A stretch of DNA of 64,000 nucleotides from Betaproteobacteria bacterium. Lineage in GTDB: Bacteria > Pseudomonadota > Gammaproteobacteria > Burkholderiales > Rhodocyclaceae. Each line of letters opens with the position of its first letter. Within the stretch, counting starts at the first letter, position 1. A program made the translations under genes and the position numbers. The stretch is from positions 1 to 64,000 of the forward strand of contig JADJXY010000002.1 of the NCBI GenBank assembly GCA_016720065.1, given 5' to 3'. Below are positions 9,312-19,178 of this stretch, piece after piece. The notes under the pieces were generated by a model. That model worked only from the letters and a program-made list of their open reading frames with translations. It searched no databases and was not told the DNA's origin.

Positions 9312-10485
9312 GTGGATTTCCTGTTTTCCGGGGTGTTCGATCTGCCCTGGTGGGCCTACTGTCTGGTGGCCCTCGGCCTCACCCATGTGACCATTGCGGC
9401 GGTCACCATTTTTCTGCATCGCTGCCAGGCGCACCGGGCTTTGGAACTGGGGCCGCTGCCTTCGCATTTTTTCCGTTTCTGGCTGTGGCTGACCACCGGC
9501 ATGATTACGCGAGAGTGGGCTGCCATCCACCGCAAGCACCACGCCAAATGCGAGACCCCGGACGACCCCCATAGCCCCCAGGTTCTGGGCCTCAATCGGG
9601 TGCTTTGGGCAGGGGTGTTCCTCTATGTGCGGGAATCCCACAATCGCGAAACTGTCGCCCGCTACGGCCACGGCACGCCCGACGACTGGCTGGAGCACAG
9701 ACTCTATACCCCCTGGCACAAGTTTGGTGTCGTCCTCATGGCGATGATCGATCTGGCCCTGTTCGGCTTCCTGCCAGGGATTTCGATCTGGGCGGTCCAG
9801 ATGGTCTGGATTCCGTTCTGGGCCGCCGGGGTCATCAATGGCGTAGGGCATTTCTGGGGGGTATCGCAATTTCGGCTGCGCCGATGCCTCGACCAATATC
9901 CTGCCCTGGGGCATCCTGATCGGGGGCGAGGAACTGCACAACAACCATCATGCCTACGCCACCTCCGCCAAGCTTTCCAGTCGCTGGTACGAATTCGACA
10001 TCGGCTGGTTCTACATCCGTCTGCTGGCCCTGCTTGGCCAGGCCCGGGTGAAAAAGGTGGCGCCCCTGCCGCGCCTGGGTGTACCGCGGGCCGAGGTGGA
10101 CCTGGATACGCTCCAGGCAGTCATCGCCTGCCGCTACGATGTTTTGGCGCGCTACGCCCGTTCCTTGGCCGAAGTCTACCGTCAGGAAATCGAGGGTTTG
10201 GCCGACCGGGCTCAATTCAAGGGCCTGAAGCGCTGGTTGGACGTAGATGCCGGTGCCGTACCTGCGGAGTGGCGCGGGCGTCTGGACGCCCTGCTGGCAC
10301 GGAGCCAGTCCCTGGCGACGCTCTACGCCATGCGGGAGGAGTTGGCCCAGGTCTGGAGCCGGACCAACGCCAGCGCGGAGCAACTGGTAGGTGCTTTGCA
10401 AGCCTGGTGCCAAAAGGCTGACGCTTCGAGCATTGCCCAGCTCAGGGAGCTTTCCGTGAGGGTACGCAGCTATGCGCCGGTGTGA
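9312..10485 (+). CDS. Membrane fatty-acid desaturase with long C-terminal extension (one frameshift)
   Basis: Acyl-lipid/acyl-CoA delta-9-type desaturase. The di-iron histidine boxes are visible: HRCQAH, HRKHH, and after the slip ELHNNHHAY. Hydrophobic segments surround the boxes (WWAYCLVALGLTHVTIAAV; FGVVLMAMIDLALFGFLPG). One extra G in the G6 run near 9855-9860 breaks the frame between boxes 2 and 3. Beyond the desaturase core the last 130 or so residues (from about VAPLPRLGVPRAE) form a charged helical tail of a kind I associate with mis-annotated ISL3-type transposase ends. GTG start at 9312. The stop overlaps dsbB by 14 bases. Confidence 0.85.
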
Positions 10486-10990
10486 TTGGGCGGTCCTGAC
10501 GCAGGTGCCGACGCGGGCCTGGTTCGCGACGCTGGCCCTGGGCGCCTTCGGGCTGGTGGCGGTGGGAATGGAACTGCAGACGCTCCTGCGGCTGGCGCCT
10601 TGTCCTTTGTGCATCTTCCAGCGCCTGCTCTATCTGGTGATCGGCGTGCTTGGGCTGGCGGGGTTTCTCCTGCCCGGACTGCGCTTGCTGTGGTGTGGCG
10701 TCGTCGTCCTGGCGGGCCTGGGCGGTGCCGGTGTCGCGGCTTACCAGAGCTGGATGCAGGCCTTCCCTCATCTGGCGACCGAATGCGGTTTCACCGATCC
10801 GACGGCCATAGAGCGTCTGGTCGACACCCTGGGGATGGCCTGGCCGGGACTCTTCTTGGCGACGGGCTTTTGTACCAGCCGCGATTGGGAGTTCCTGGGG
10901 CTTTCCATGGCCAACTGGTCCTTTTTCGTCTTTCTGGGCATGGCAGGATTTGCCCTGGTCCTGATGCGCTACGGCAGGAGCGGGCAATAA
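10472..10990 (+). CDS. dsbB: Disulfide bond formation protein B
   Basis: Inner-membrane protein, 172 residues, that reoxidises periplasmic DsbA and passes electrons to quinone. Four membrane helices are visible. The quinone-proximal CPLC motif lies in APCPLCIFQRLLYL (first periplasmic loop) and the second cysteine pair is in ATECGF and GFCTSRDW. Both redox pairs are therefore present. The start overlaps the desaturase end; a bidirectional terminator follows at once. Confidence 0.95.
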   Translation: MRRCDWAVLTQVPTRAWFATLALGAFGLVAVGMELQTLLRLAPCPLCIFQRLLYLVIGVLGLAGFLLPGLRLLWCGVVVLAGLGGAGVAAYQSWMQAFPHLATECGFTDPTAIERLVDTLGMAWPGLFLATGFCTSRDWEFLGLSMANWSFFVFLGMAGFALVLMRYGRSGQ

Positions 10991-11015
10991 AAAACCCGCC
11001 TATGGGGCGGGTTTT
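10991..11015. terminator. Bidirectional terminator between dsbB and rpmG
   Basis: A perfect 10-bp stem, AAAACCCGCC with GGCGGGTTTT, has a five-base loop and lies between convergent genes. The A/T ends give U-tracts in both directions. Confidence 0.85.
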
Positions 11016-11033
11016 CAGTGGGGCAGCAAGGCC

Positions 11034-11201
11034 TTACTTCAGTTTTACTTCCTTGAAGGCCACATGCTTGCGGACCTTGGGGTCGTACTTCACGAACTCC
11101 AGCTTCTCAGGCGTCGTGCGCTTGTTCTTGGAGGTGGTGTAGAAGTAGCCGGTGCCGGCCGTGGATTCCAGCTTGATTTTTTCGCGACCGCCTTTAGCCA
11201 T
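11034..11201 (-). CDS. rpmG: 50S ribosomal protein L33
   Basis: 55 residues: MAKGGREKIKLESTAGTGY, then TSKNKRTTPEKLEFVKYDP and KVRKHVAFKEVKLK, the full-length Cys-free L33. It follows rpmB after 19 bases in the canonical rpmB-rpmG order and is terminated by the hairpin at 10991-11015. Confidence 0.97.
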   Translation of the reverse strand: MAKGGREKIKLESTAGTGYFYTTSKNKRTTPEKLEFVKYDPKVRKHVAFKEVKLK

Positions 11202-11220
11202 TTCGCTCTTCCTTTATCTA

Positions 11221-11454
11221 TCAGACTTCGCCACGGGCACGCAGATCGGCCAGGACGACGTCGATGCCGTTCTTGTCGATGATGCGCAGGCCGGCGTTGG
11301 AAACGCGCAGGCGGATGAAGCGGTTTTCACTTTCGACCCAGAACCGGCGGTATTGCAGATTGGGCAGGAAGCGGCGCTTCGTTTTGTTGTTGGCGTGGGA
11401 AACGTTGTTCCCAACCATCGGGCTCTTGCCCGTCACTTGGCAGACTCGCGCCAT
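11221..11454 (-). CDS. rpmB: 50S ribosomal protein L28
   Basis: 77 residues: MARVCQVTGKSPMVGNNVSH, KTKRRFLPNLQYRRFWV, then the C-terminal RIIDKNGIDVVLADLRARGE. Normal length and start for proteobacterial L28. First gene of the rpmB-rpmG pair, 87 bases downstream of radC on the same strand. Confidence 0.97.
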   Translation of the reverse strand: MARVCQVTGKSPMVGNNVSHANNKTKRRFLPNLQYRRFWVESENRFIRLRVSNAGLRIIDKNGIDVVLADLRARGEV

Positions 11455-11541
11455 GAGGGTGCTCCAGTTCCGGTAATTCGTTAGAGGAAAGCCCGCGATT
11501 TTAGCGGAGCACCAGGGGCATAAGCAAGTTTTTTGTTCTTG

Positions 11542-12221
11542 TCAAAGGAGTCCCCGCTCTGAGAAAGAGAGGGGATTACCCGTTCCGGCCACGATGAAGT
11601 GGTCGAGAACCTTGACCTCGACCAGGGCGAGGGCGTCCTTCAGGTTGCGGGTGATGGCCTCATCGGCCCGTGACGGTTCGGCGACGCCCGAGGGGTGGTT
11701 GTGGGCCAGGATGACCGCGGCGGCATTGTGGCGCAGGGCAGCCTTTACCACCTCCCGGGGATAGACCGAGGTGCCGGTGAGGCTGCCGCGGAAGAGTTCC
11801 TCGCTGGCGATCAGGCGATTCTGGGCGTCGAGCCACAGGGCCACGAAGGCCTCGTGGGGGCGTCCGGCGAGGTGGAGTCGCAGCCAGTCCCGCACCGCGC
11901 CGGGGGAGGTGAAGGCGTCCCGGGCGACCAGTTCCTGGGCCAGGGCGCGGCGGGCAAGTTCGAAACTGGCTTTCAACTGGGCTGCCTTGGCGGTGCCGAT
12001 GCCGGAAACCTTGGCCAGGTCGTCGAGAGGAGCCTCGACCAGTTTCTCCAGGCGCCCGCCGTAGCGTTGCAGAAGATCCCGGGCGAGGTCGACGGCGCTT
12101 TTTCCCCGCACTCCGACCCGCAGGTAGATGGCGAGGAGTTCCGCGTCGGAAAGGGCGCCGGGACCGAGGCGGAGCAGGCGTTCCCGGGGCGGTCGCCCTC
12201 GGGCCAGTCGGTGATGGCCAT
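11542..12221 (-). CDS. radC: RadC/MPN+ (JAB) domain protein (one frameshift)
   Basis: About 226 residues. An N-terminal helix-hairpin-helix region (LAKVSGIGTAKAAQLKASFE) is followed by the MPN+ metalloprotease-like fold. The fold carries E in IASEELFRGSLTG, HNHPSG at its zinc site and the downstream D/E block SRADEAITRNLKDAL. The ATG at 12221 gives MAITDWPEGDRP. One C is missing in the run at 12186-12189, after which RERLLRLGPGALSDAELLA continues. The original DNA-repair assignment of RadC is doubtful; biochemical role unknown. Divergent from coaBC. Confidence 0.88.
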
Positions 12222-12228
12222 GGGATTT

Positions 12229-12260
12229 CCAGTAGAATGGTCCGCATCGCATTCTACTGG
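12229..12260. promoter_or_regulatory. Divergent radC/coaBC promoter on an 11-bp perfect inverted repeat
   Basis: CCAGTAGAATG (12229-12239) and CATTCTACTGG (12250-12260) are perfect inverted copies 10 bases apart. Each arm contains TAGAAT, one per strand, correctly placed as -10 boxes for coaBC (30 bases before ATG) and radC (30 bases before ATG). The two promoters therefore face across the same 32 bases and should compete for polymerase or share a symmetric regulator. Confidence 0.5.
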
Positions 12261-12267
12261 CAAGACA

Positions 12268-13458
12268 ATGGAATTGCATGGCAAGCGCATCGTTCTTGGG
12301 GTGACCGGCGGCATCGCGGCCTACAAGGCGGCGGAACTGGTCCGCCTGCTGGTCAAGGTGGGGGCTGAGGTGCAGGTGGCCATGACCGAGGCGGCGACCC
12401 ACTTCGTCACGACCACCACCTTTCAGGCGCTCTCCGGGCGGCCGGTGTTCGTCGATCAGTGGGACGACCGCCGTGCCAAAGGCATGGCCCATATCGACCT
12501 TTCCCGGCAGGCCGACTGCATCGTCGTGGCGCCGGCTTCGGCGGATTTCCTGGCGCGCATCGCCCACGGCCTGGCCGACGACCTGCTCGCCACCCTGGTG
12601 TTGGCTCGGGACTGCCCCCTTCTTGTGGCGCCGGCCATGAACCGGCAGATGTGGGAAAACCCGGCGACCCGCCGCAATGTGGCGACCCTGGCCGGCGATG
12701 GCGTCGCCATCCTGGGCCCCGCTTGCGGCGAGCAGGCCTGTGGCGAGGTCGGCGAGGGCCGCATGGTCGAAGCCGAAGAAATCTTCCAGGCCCTGGTGGC
12801 CTTCTTCACCCCCAAGGTGCTCGCCGGCCGGCGGGTGCTTCTGACGGCGGGGCCGACGTTCGAGGCCATCGACGCCGTGCGCGGCATCACCAATCTCTCC
12901 TCCGGGCGCATGGGCTACGCGGTGGCCCAGGCGGCACAGCGGGCGGGGGCGGCGGTGACCCTGGTTTCCGGTCCGGTGGAACTGGCTTCGCCGGCGGGGG
13001 TCGAGCGCATCGCCGTGCGCAGCGCCCTCGACATGCACCGGGAAGTGATGGCCCGGGCGGCAGGCTGCGACATTTTCATCGGCGTCGCCGCGGTGGCCGA
13101 CTACCGCCCCGCGGCGCCGGCCGGGTACAAATTGAAGAAGGACGCGGGCGGAGCGCCGCCGGTGGAACTGCTCGAAAACCCCGACATCCTGGCCGAGGTC
13201 GCCGCCTTGACGAATCCGCCCTTCTGCGTGGGCTTCGCGGCCGAGAGCGGCAACCTGGAGGAGTACGCCCGGAAGAAGCGGGAGAAGAAGAAAATCCCCC
13301 TCATTGCCGCCAATCTGATCCAGGATGGCTTCGGCGGTGACGACAACCGGCTGGTCCTGCTGGATGACGCGGGAGTCCATCCCCTCGCCCCCGGTCCCAA
13401 GGCGCTCCTGGCGCGGCAATTGGTGGAACACATTGCTCAACTTCTGGAAAAACGCTGA
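12268..13458 (+). CDS. coaBC: Phosphopantothenoylcysteine decarboxylase / phosphopantothenate-cysteine ligase
   Basis: Bifunctional coenzyme A synthesis enzyme, 396 residues. The N-terminal FMN-dependent CoaC half begins KRIVLGVTGGIAAYKAAELV and contains the catalytic His region GMAHIDLSRQAD and substrate-clamp PAMNRQMWENPATRRN. The C-terminal CoaB half begins GRRVLLTAGPTFEAIDAVR and has the K-x-K-K block YKLKKDAGG. Its end overlaps dut by one base (TGATG). Confidence 0.97.
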   Translation: MELHGKRIVLGVTGGIAAYKAAELVRLLVKVGAEVQVAMTEAATHFVTTTTFQALSGRPVFVDQWDDRRAKGMAHIDLSRQADCIVVAPASADFLARIAHGLADDLLATLVLARDCPLLVAPAMNRQMWENPATRRNVATLAGDGVAILGPACGEQACGEVGEGRMVEAEEIFQALVAFFTPKVLAGRRVLLTAGPTFEAIDAVRGITNLSSGRMGYAVAQAAQRAGAAVTLVSGPVELASPAGVERIAVRSALDMHREVMARAAGCDIFIGVAAVADYRPAAPAGYKLKKDAGGAPPVELLENPDILAEVAALTNPPFCVGFAAESGNLEEYARKKREKKKIPLIAANLIQDGFGGDDNRLVLLDDAGVHPLAPGPKALLARQLVEHIAQLLEKR

Positions 13459-13907
13459 TGCATCGTATCGACGTCCGCATTCTTGATCCCCGTCTGAAGG
13501 ATTCGCCCCCCCACTACGCCACCCCGGGCTCGGCCGGACTCGATCTGCGGGCCTGTCTGGAGGCGCCGCTCCACTTGCCCCCCGGCGGCACCATCCTGGT
13601 CCCTACAGGCATGGCCATCCATCTGGCCGACCCCGGGCTTGCCGCCATGATCCTGCCCCGTTCGGGGCTGGGGCACAAATACGGCATCGTGCTGGGCAAT
13701 CTCGTCGGCTTGATCGATTCCGACTACCAGGGGGAGTTGATGGTGTCGGTGTGGAATCGGGGCAGGGAGTCCTTCACCCTCAATCCCCTCGATCGCATCG
13801 CCCAACTGGTGGTCGTTCCCGTCCTGCAGGTGGGCTTCAACGTGGTCGATGAATTCGACGTATCGGTGCGCGGGGTGGGTGGATTCGGGAGCACCGGCAA
13901 GTCATGA
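13458..13907 (+). CDS. dut: dUTP diphosphatase
   Basis: Trimeric dUTPase, 149 residues, hydrolysing dUTP to dUMP and PPi. The five motifs are present: ATPGSAGLDLRA, PRSGLGHKYG, GLIDSDYQGEL with the catalytic Asp, NPLDRIAQLVV, and the C-terminal Gly/Ser motif RGVGGFGSTGKS. The coaBC-dut order is widespread in proteobacteria. The stop overlaps the following cytochrome gene by four bases. Confidence 0.97.
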   Translation: MHRIDVRILDPRLKDSPPHYATPGSAGLDLRACLEAPLHLPPGGTILVPTGMAIHLADPGLAAMILPRSGLGHKYGIVLGNLVGLIDSDYQGELMVSVWNRGRESFTLNPLDRIAQLVVVPVLQVGFNVVDEFDVSVRGVGGFGSTGKS

Positions 13908-14500
13908 GGGCGGGGCTGGCCGGGGTGCTGATCCTGGTCGCCGGGGCGGTGATGGCCGCCGACGATGCCGAGGTCGCCCGCGGCGAGGAACTGGTCATGG
14001 GGCGTTGCTTCCTGTGCCACGGTGTTTCCGGTGACAGTTCAAGCCCCCTCTACCCCAAGATTGCCGGTCAGCACCCGAGCTATCTGCACAAGCAGATGCG
14101 CAATTACCTTTCCGGCGAACGGGAAGGAACCGACATGCGCAAGGCCCTGGCCGGGCTGGGCGATGCCGACCTCCGGGCCCTGGCGCTCTACTATAGCCGC
14201 CAGCCCACGACCCGCGGCAATTCTTCCTACCCCCAGATGCGTGAGGCGGGTGAACGTCTATTCCGCGAAGGCAATCCCGCCACCGGCCTGAAGCCCTGCA
14301 AGGAGTGCCATGGCGACGAAGGGGGTGGAACGGACAAGACGCCTCGGCTGGCCGGGCAGCACGCCCTGTATATCGAGACCCAGTTGAGTCTTTTCGAAGA
14401 GCGGCGACGCACCAACGACAACGAGAAGATGCACGACGTGGCCAAGCGCCTTTCCATCGACGAGATGCGGGCGGTGGCCGAGTACCTGCGCGGTCTCTGA
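13904..14500 (+). CDS. Diheme cytochrome c4-type protein
   Basis: 198 residues with a Sec signal (MRAGLAGVLILVAGAVMAAD) and two class I haem-c domains: CFLCH near residue 36 and CKECH near residue 132. Both halves carry the cytochrome c4 repeat IAGQHPSYLHKQMRNY / LAGQHALYIETQLSLF, so the protein is an internal duplication. Periplasmic electron carrier, probably from bc1-type complexes to terminal oxidases. Start ATG 13904 overlaps dut. Confidence 0.9.
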   Translation: MRAGLAGVLILVAGAVMAADDAEVARGEELVMGRCFLCHGVSGDSSSPLYPKIAGQHPSYLHKQMRNYLSGEREGTDMRKALAGLGDADLRALALYYSRQPTTRGNSSYPQMREAGERLFREGNPATGLKPCKECHGDEGGGTDKTPRLAGQHALYIETQLSLFEERRRTNDNEKMHDVAKRLSIDEMRAVAEYLRGL

Positions 14501-14661
14501 CGGGCACCGGGGGACCACCCCGGCATCTGCCTGCCAGGGTAGGTATGCACGAAAACGCATAGGTTGTCGGGCGGCGACCTGTCCCAACCTCTGCTCCAGG
14601 TCGGACAGGTGTTCAGTCCTGGAACGCAGCGATTCTCGTAATGTCCATGCACATCATAGGG

Positions 14662-15039
14662 TTATGAGCACACGCCGGAGGCTACCAGGGTGGCCCACTC
14701 GGCGTCGGTGAACAGCCGGGAGGTGGAAATGAAGGAGCGGCCCTCCGGGCGGTCCAGGGAGAAGTCGCCACCGCCGTGGCAGTTCCTGACGTCGATGATG
14801 ATCTGGGTGTGCTTGGTGAACTCGTACTGGGACTTGCTGATGTAGAAGGGGCAGCCGCCGATTTCGCCCAGGCATTCGTCGTTCGCCGAAACGACGAGGT
14901 CGCCCGGCAGCAGGCAGTTTGCCGCGCTGTTGTCGCAGCAGCCGCCAGATTGGTAAAACATGAGCGCGGAGTTGTGCTTCTTCTTCAGGAATTCGATGAA
15001 TTCCAGGGCAGCCGGGGTGGCGATGACGCGATCGACCAT
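14662..15039 (-). CDS. DUF779 family protein, companion of aldehyde dehydrogenase
   Basis: 125 residues, cysteine-rich: QSGGCCDNSAANC, NDECLGEIGGCPFYI and DVRNCHGGGDFSLDRPEG. This pattern is characteristic of DUF779 proteins, which are regularly found beside ExaC/AldB-type aldehyde dehydrogenases; function unknown. It lies 69 bases downstream of exaC, beyond a terminator-like hairpin, and has its own strong Shine-Dalgarno (GGAGG, complement of 15044-15048). The conserved cysteines suggest metal binding or a redox role. Confidence 0.85.
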   Translation of the reverse strand: MVDRVIATPAALEFIEFLKKKHNSALMFYQSGGCCDNSAANCLLPGDLVVSANDECLGEIGGCPFYISKSQYEFTKHTQIIIDVRNCHGGGDFSLDRPEGRSFISTSRLFTDAEWATLVASGVCS

Positions 15040-15056
15040 GGAGACCTCCGATAGAA

Positions 15057-15080
15057 AAGGGGGCGGTTGCCCGCCCCCTT
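15057..15080 (-). terminator. Hairpin with T-tract between exaC and DUF779 gene
   Basis: AAGGGGGCGG (15057-15066) pairs perfectly with CCGCCCCCTT (15071-15080) around TTGC. On the minus strand the stem runs into TTTTCT. It probably ends most exaC transcripts and lets a fraction continue into the DUF779 gene. Confidence 0.7.
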
Positions 15081-15108
15081 GGGATTGCCGCAGTTCCGGG
15101 TTCTCCGC

Positions 15109-16629
<1,521 letters not shown>

Positions 16630-16682
16630 GGTGTCTCCTTTTGAACGGTTCAGAGATTGCCGTGAAACAGCTTGATCCTTGT

Positions 16683-16698
16683 GGCAACGAGCGTGCCA
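16683..16698 (-). promoter_or_regulatory. Sigma-54 (-24/-12) promoter of exaC
   Basis: On the minus strand the sequence is TGGCAC-GCTCG-TTGCC, an exact match to the consensus TGGCAC-N5-TTGC with GG and GC ten bases apart. It ends 54 bases before the exaC ATG. Expression should need RpoN and an enhancer-binding activator; none is adjacent. Confidence 0.85.
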
Positions 16699-16759
16699 GG
16701 CAAATTTGGAGCACTTTTTTTGAGCGGGTGCGGCAGGGGAATTCGAGTATGCTTGCCCG

Positions 16760-17863
16760 ATGGGCGTCCATCTGAATTACCGCTTCGAACCTGGTTCTGC
16801 GGCCATCCCGGGGGAGGAAGGCCTGCAACTCGAAAACCCGCTATTTCGCATCCTCGCCGCCGTGCGCGAGGGGGGGTCGATCAGCTGTGCCGCCAAGACC
16901 CTCGGGCTGTCCTATCGCTACGTGTGGGGCTTCCTCAAGGAGCAGGAAACTGCATTGGGTCGGCCCTTGCTGGCCGGCCGGGCGGGGCAGTCGGCGCGTC
17001 TTTCCGAATTCGGGGAGCGTCTGGTGTGGGCCGAGCGTCGCGCCCACGCCCGGCTGATGCCCCGGGCGGAGGAACTCGCCGCCCAGCTCGACAACGAGCT
17101 TCTTCTTGCCGTGAAGCCCGAGTTGCGCCCCTTGCTCGTGAGCACCAGCCACGACCTGCTTTTTTCCGCCCTGCGGGACCGGGTGCGGCAGCGGGCCGAG
17201 GTGCTGCTGGAATTCGAATACCTGGGCAGCGCTAAGGCCCTGGATCGCCTCAACCGGGGCGAATGCGCCCTGGCAGGGGTGCACATGCCCTTGAACGACC
17301 TGCATCTCTGCCAGCGGGGCTCGGTCGTCCATTCCCGCATTGGCCGTCGCCTCAAGCTGGGGGATCACAAACTCATCCGCTTCGCCACCCGCAGCCAGGG
17401 CTTCATGGTGTCGCGGGGCAACCCCCTGGGCATCCGCTCGGTCGGCGATCTGCGCCGTCCTGGGGTGCACTTCGTCAATCGCCAGGCCGGTTCGGGAACT
17501 CGGGTGCTGTTCGATGAATTTCTCGTGCAGCACGGGGTGCCGGGCATGGCCATCGAGGGCTACGGCGACGTGGAAACCACCCATCTGGCGGTAGCGGCCT
17601 GCGTGGCGGCCGGGGTCGCCAATTGCGGTTTCGGCCTCAAGGCGGCGGCGGCCCGTTTCGGCCTGGGCTTCGTTCCCATGGTGGACGAGCAGTTCTTCCT
17701 CGTGTGCCACAAGCCGGTGCTGGACAGCGCCCCCCTGCAGGCCATCCTGGAGGTCCTGCGTTCGGCCGAATTCCGTTCCCTGGCGGCTACGGTTCCAGGC
17801 TACGCGGCCGACGAGGCAGGCCAGATCATCTCCCTGCGGCGGACCCTGCCCTGGTACAAGTGA
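16760..17863 (+). CDS. ModE-like HTH regulator with periplasmic-binding-protein-type sensor domain
   Basis: 367 residues. The N-terminal winged helix resembles ModE/LysR (LENPLFRILAAVREGGSIS then AAKTLGLSYRYVWGFLKEQE). From about residue 115 it has a PBP-like domain (LLVSTSHDLLFSALRDRV; HKLIRFATRSQGFMVSRGNP; RQAGSGTRVLFDEF) of the kind that binds molybdate or tungstate oxyanions. The likely role is an oxyanion-responsive repressor or activator. It is divergent from exaC, and two tungstate-type binding proteins are encoded just downstream on the other strand. Confidence 0.8.
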   Translation: MGVHLNYRFEPGSAAIPGEEGLQLENPLFRILAAVREGGSISCAAKTLGLSYRYVWGFLKEQETALGRPLLAGRAGQSARLSEFGERLVWAERRAHARLMPRAEELAAQLDNELLLAVKPELRPLLVSTSHDLLFSALRDRVRQRAEVLLEFEYLGSAKALDRLNRGECALAGVHMPLNDLHLCQRGSVVHSRIGRRLKLGDHKLIRFATRSQGFMVSRGNPLGIRSVGDLRRPGVHFVNRQAGSGTRVLFDEFLVQHGVPGMAIEGYGDVETTHLAVAACVAAGVANCGFGLKAAAARFGLGFVPMVDEQFFLVCHKPVLDSAPLQAILEVLRSAEFRSLAATVPGYAADEAGQIISLRRTLPWYK

Positions 17864-17886
17864 CGATCGGCGGGCGATGCGCCGGA

Positions 17887-18252
17887 TCAGGAGTCTTCGG
17901 GGTGGACCAGGCGGATATTAGGCGTCGCTTTCGCGTGGGGTGCTGCGGCGGCCAGGCGCTGGGCGAGATCCTGGCTCAGCATGTCGATGCGGTGAAGATG
18001 GATCGAATCCCGCAGCACATTGGCCACCAGATCCCCGACGGAGACGTCGACGCCGCAGTCGAGGAAGGTCGTGGTGTGGAGGAGCGCGATGTGGGCCCAG
18101 GCTTCAGGGCTCAACTTGGCGATGAATTCATCCCGGAACGAGTGCCGCGCACTGGCCAGGCATTCGTCCATCAGACGCGAAGGATCGCCGACCTGGGGCA
18201 GCAGGAGGGCGAGCCTGATGCAGGCGCGTTCGCGCAATTCGTCCAGATCCAT
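17887..18252 (-). CDS. Hypothetical protein, 121 aa
   Basis: Starts MDLDELRERACIRLALLLPQ; mainly helical, soluble, Leu/Ala-rich, with a His-containing middle (HIALLHTTTFLDCG; SIHLHRIDML). An in-frame upstream extension to 18294 exists but looks less protein-like. It lies 66 bases downstream of the second binding-protein gene on the same strand and may belong to that operon. No family recognised. Confidence 0.55.
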   Translation of the reverse strand: MDLDELRERACIRLALLLPQVGDPSRLMDECLASARHSFRDEFIAKLSPEAWAHIALLHTTTFLDCGVDVSVGDLVANVLRDSIHLHRIDMLSQDLAQRLAAAAPHAKATPNIRLVHPEDS

Positions 18253-18318
18253 GTGGCTGCTCCCGGGGCGGCCACAGAAGGCCGATAGCGCCATGGTAGC
18301 GGCGCGCCGGGCGGAAGA

Positions 18319-19170
18319 TCAATCGAATTGGCGGGCGTAGGAAGCGTCGTTGTAGAGGCCTTCGCCGAAGCGCTCGCGTCCGAAGTCGGCGATGATGCGC
18401 TGGCCTTCCGGCGAGGCGACGAAAGCGATGAAACGTTCCGCGGTATCCCGCCCCGCCGTGGCGCCCGGGGGGGCGACGATGGCGTGGTAGGTGTTGACCA
18501 GAACCCGGTCGCCGCGCAGGAGGATGGTCAAGTTCGGGGAGACACCCTTCTCCATGATCCAGGTGCTCGAATCGCTCATGAAGTAGGCCCCCTCCGCGTT
18601 GGCGCGCTTGAGGCTGGCGGTCATGAAGTCCTTGGTGACGATGTACCAGGCGCCCTGGGGTTCGACCCCTGCGGTCTTCCAGATCTGCATTTCCTTCTGG
18701 TGGGTGCCCGAATTGTCCCCCCGGGAAACGAAGGGGCTGCCGGCGGCGGCAATCTTGCGGTAAGCCTCCGAGGCGCCGCCGGCCTTGGCTATTCCTGCCG
18801 GATCGGCGGCCGGGCCGACCAGATAGAACTCGTTCGAGCCGATCAGCGTCTTTTTCGCGGCCCAGCCGTCGGCGATGGCTTTGTCCACCTGGGCCGGGGC
18901 ATGGACCATGACCATGTCAACCTTCTTGTCGCGCAGCAGGTTGAGGGACTGGCCGGTGCCGGCCTTGATCCACACCATGCGGGCGTCGGCCTGGCGGGCG
19001 AAAGCCTCGGCCAGGGTCTTCAGCAGGCCCAGTTCCCCGGGGCTGCCGGTGGCCAGGGAGAAACTGTCCCGACCCGACCCGTAGATCGTCCCGCCGTCGT
19101 CAGCGGCGAGGGTTGGGATTCCCGCCATCAGGGCCGACGCGGCGAGGATGGCGCGCAGGAAGGCCTTCAT
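18319..19170 (-). CDS. TupA-like substrate-binding protein, second copy
   Basis: 283 residues with a Sec signal (LRAILAASALMAGIPTLAAD). It is a type-2 periplasmic binding fold related to tungstate/molybdate binders: TGSPGELGLLKTLAEAF, VDMVMVHAPAQVDKAI and the ligand-loop signature SRGDNSGTHQKE. It differs from the TupA-like gene next to it in lacking the TTSTEQSGLF motif. I start at ATG 19170 because GAGG lies 8 bases upstream; a GTG at 19182 overlapping the previous stop is possible. No permease or ATPase gene adjoins it. Confidence 0.78.
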   Translation of the reverse strand: MKAFLRAILAASALMAGIPTLAADDGGTIYGSGRDSFSLATGSPGELGLLKTLAEAFARQADARMVWIKAGTGQSLNLLRDKKVDMVMVHAPAQVDKAIADGWAAKKTLIGSNEFYLVGPAADPAGIAKAGGASEAYRKIAAAGSPFVSRGDNSGTHQKEMQIWKTAGVEPQGAWYIVTKDFMTASLKRANAEGAYFMSDSSTWIMEKGVSPNLTILLRGDRVLVNTYHAIVAPPGATAGRDTAERFIAFVASPEGQRIIADFGRERFGEGLYNDASYARQFD

Positions 19171-19178
19171 CGCCCGCC

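Noticed and set aside
9201..9944. N-terminal extension of the RstA-like regulator by about 250 codons
   Set aside because: It covers the promoter and the opposite-strand desaturase; receiver domains start at residue 1, as at 9200.
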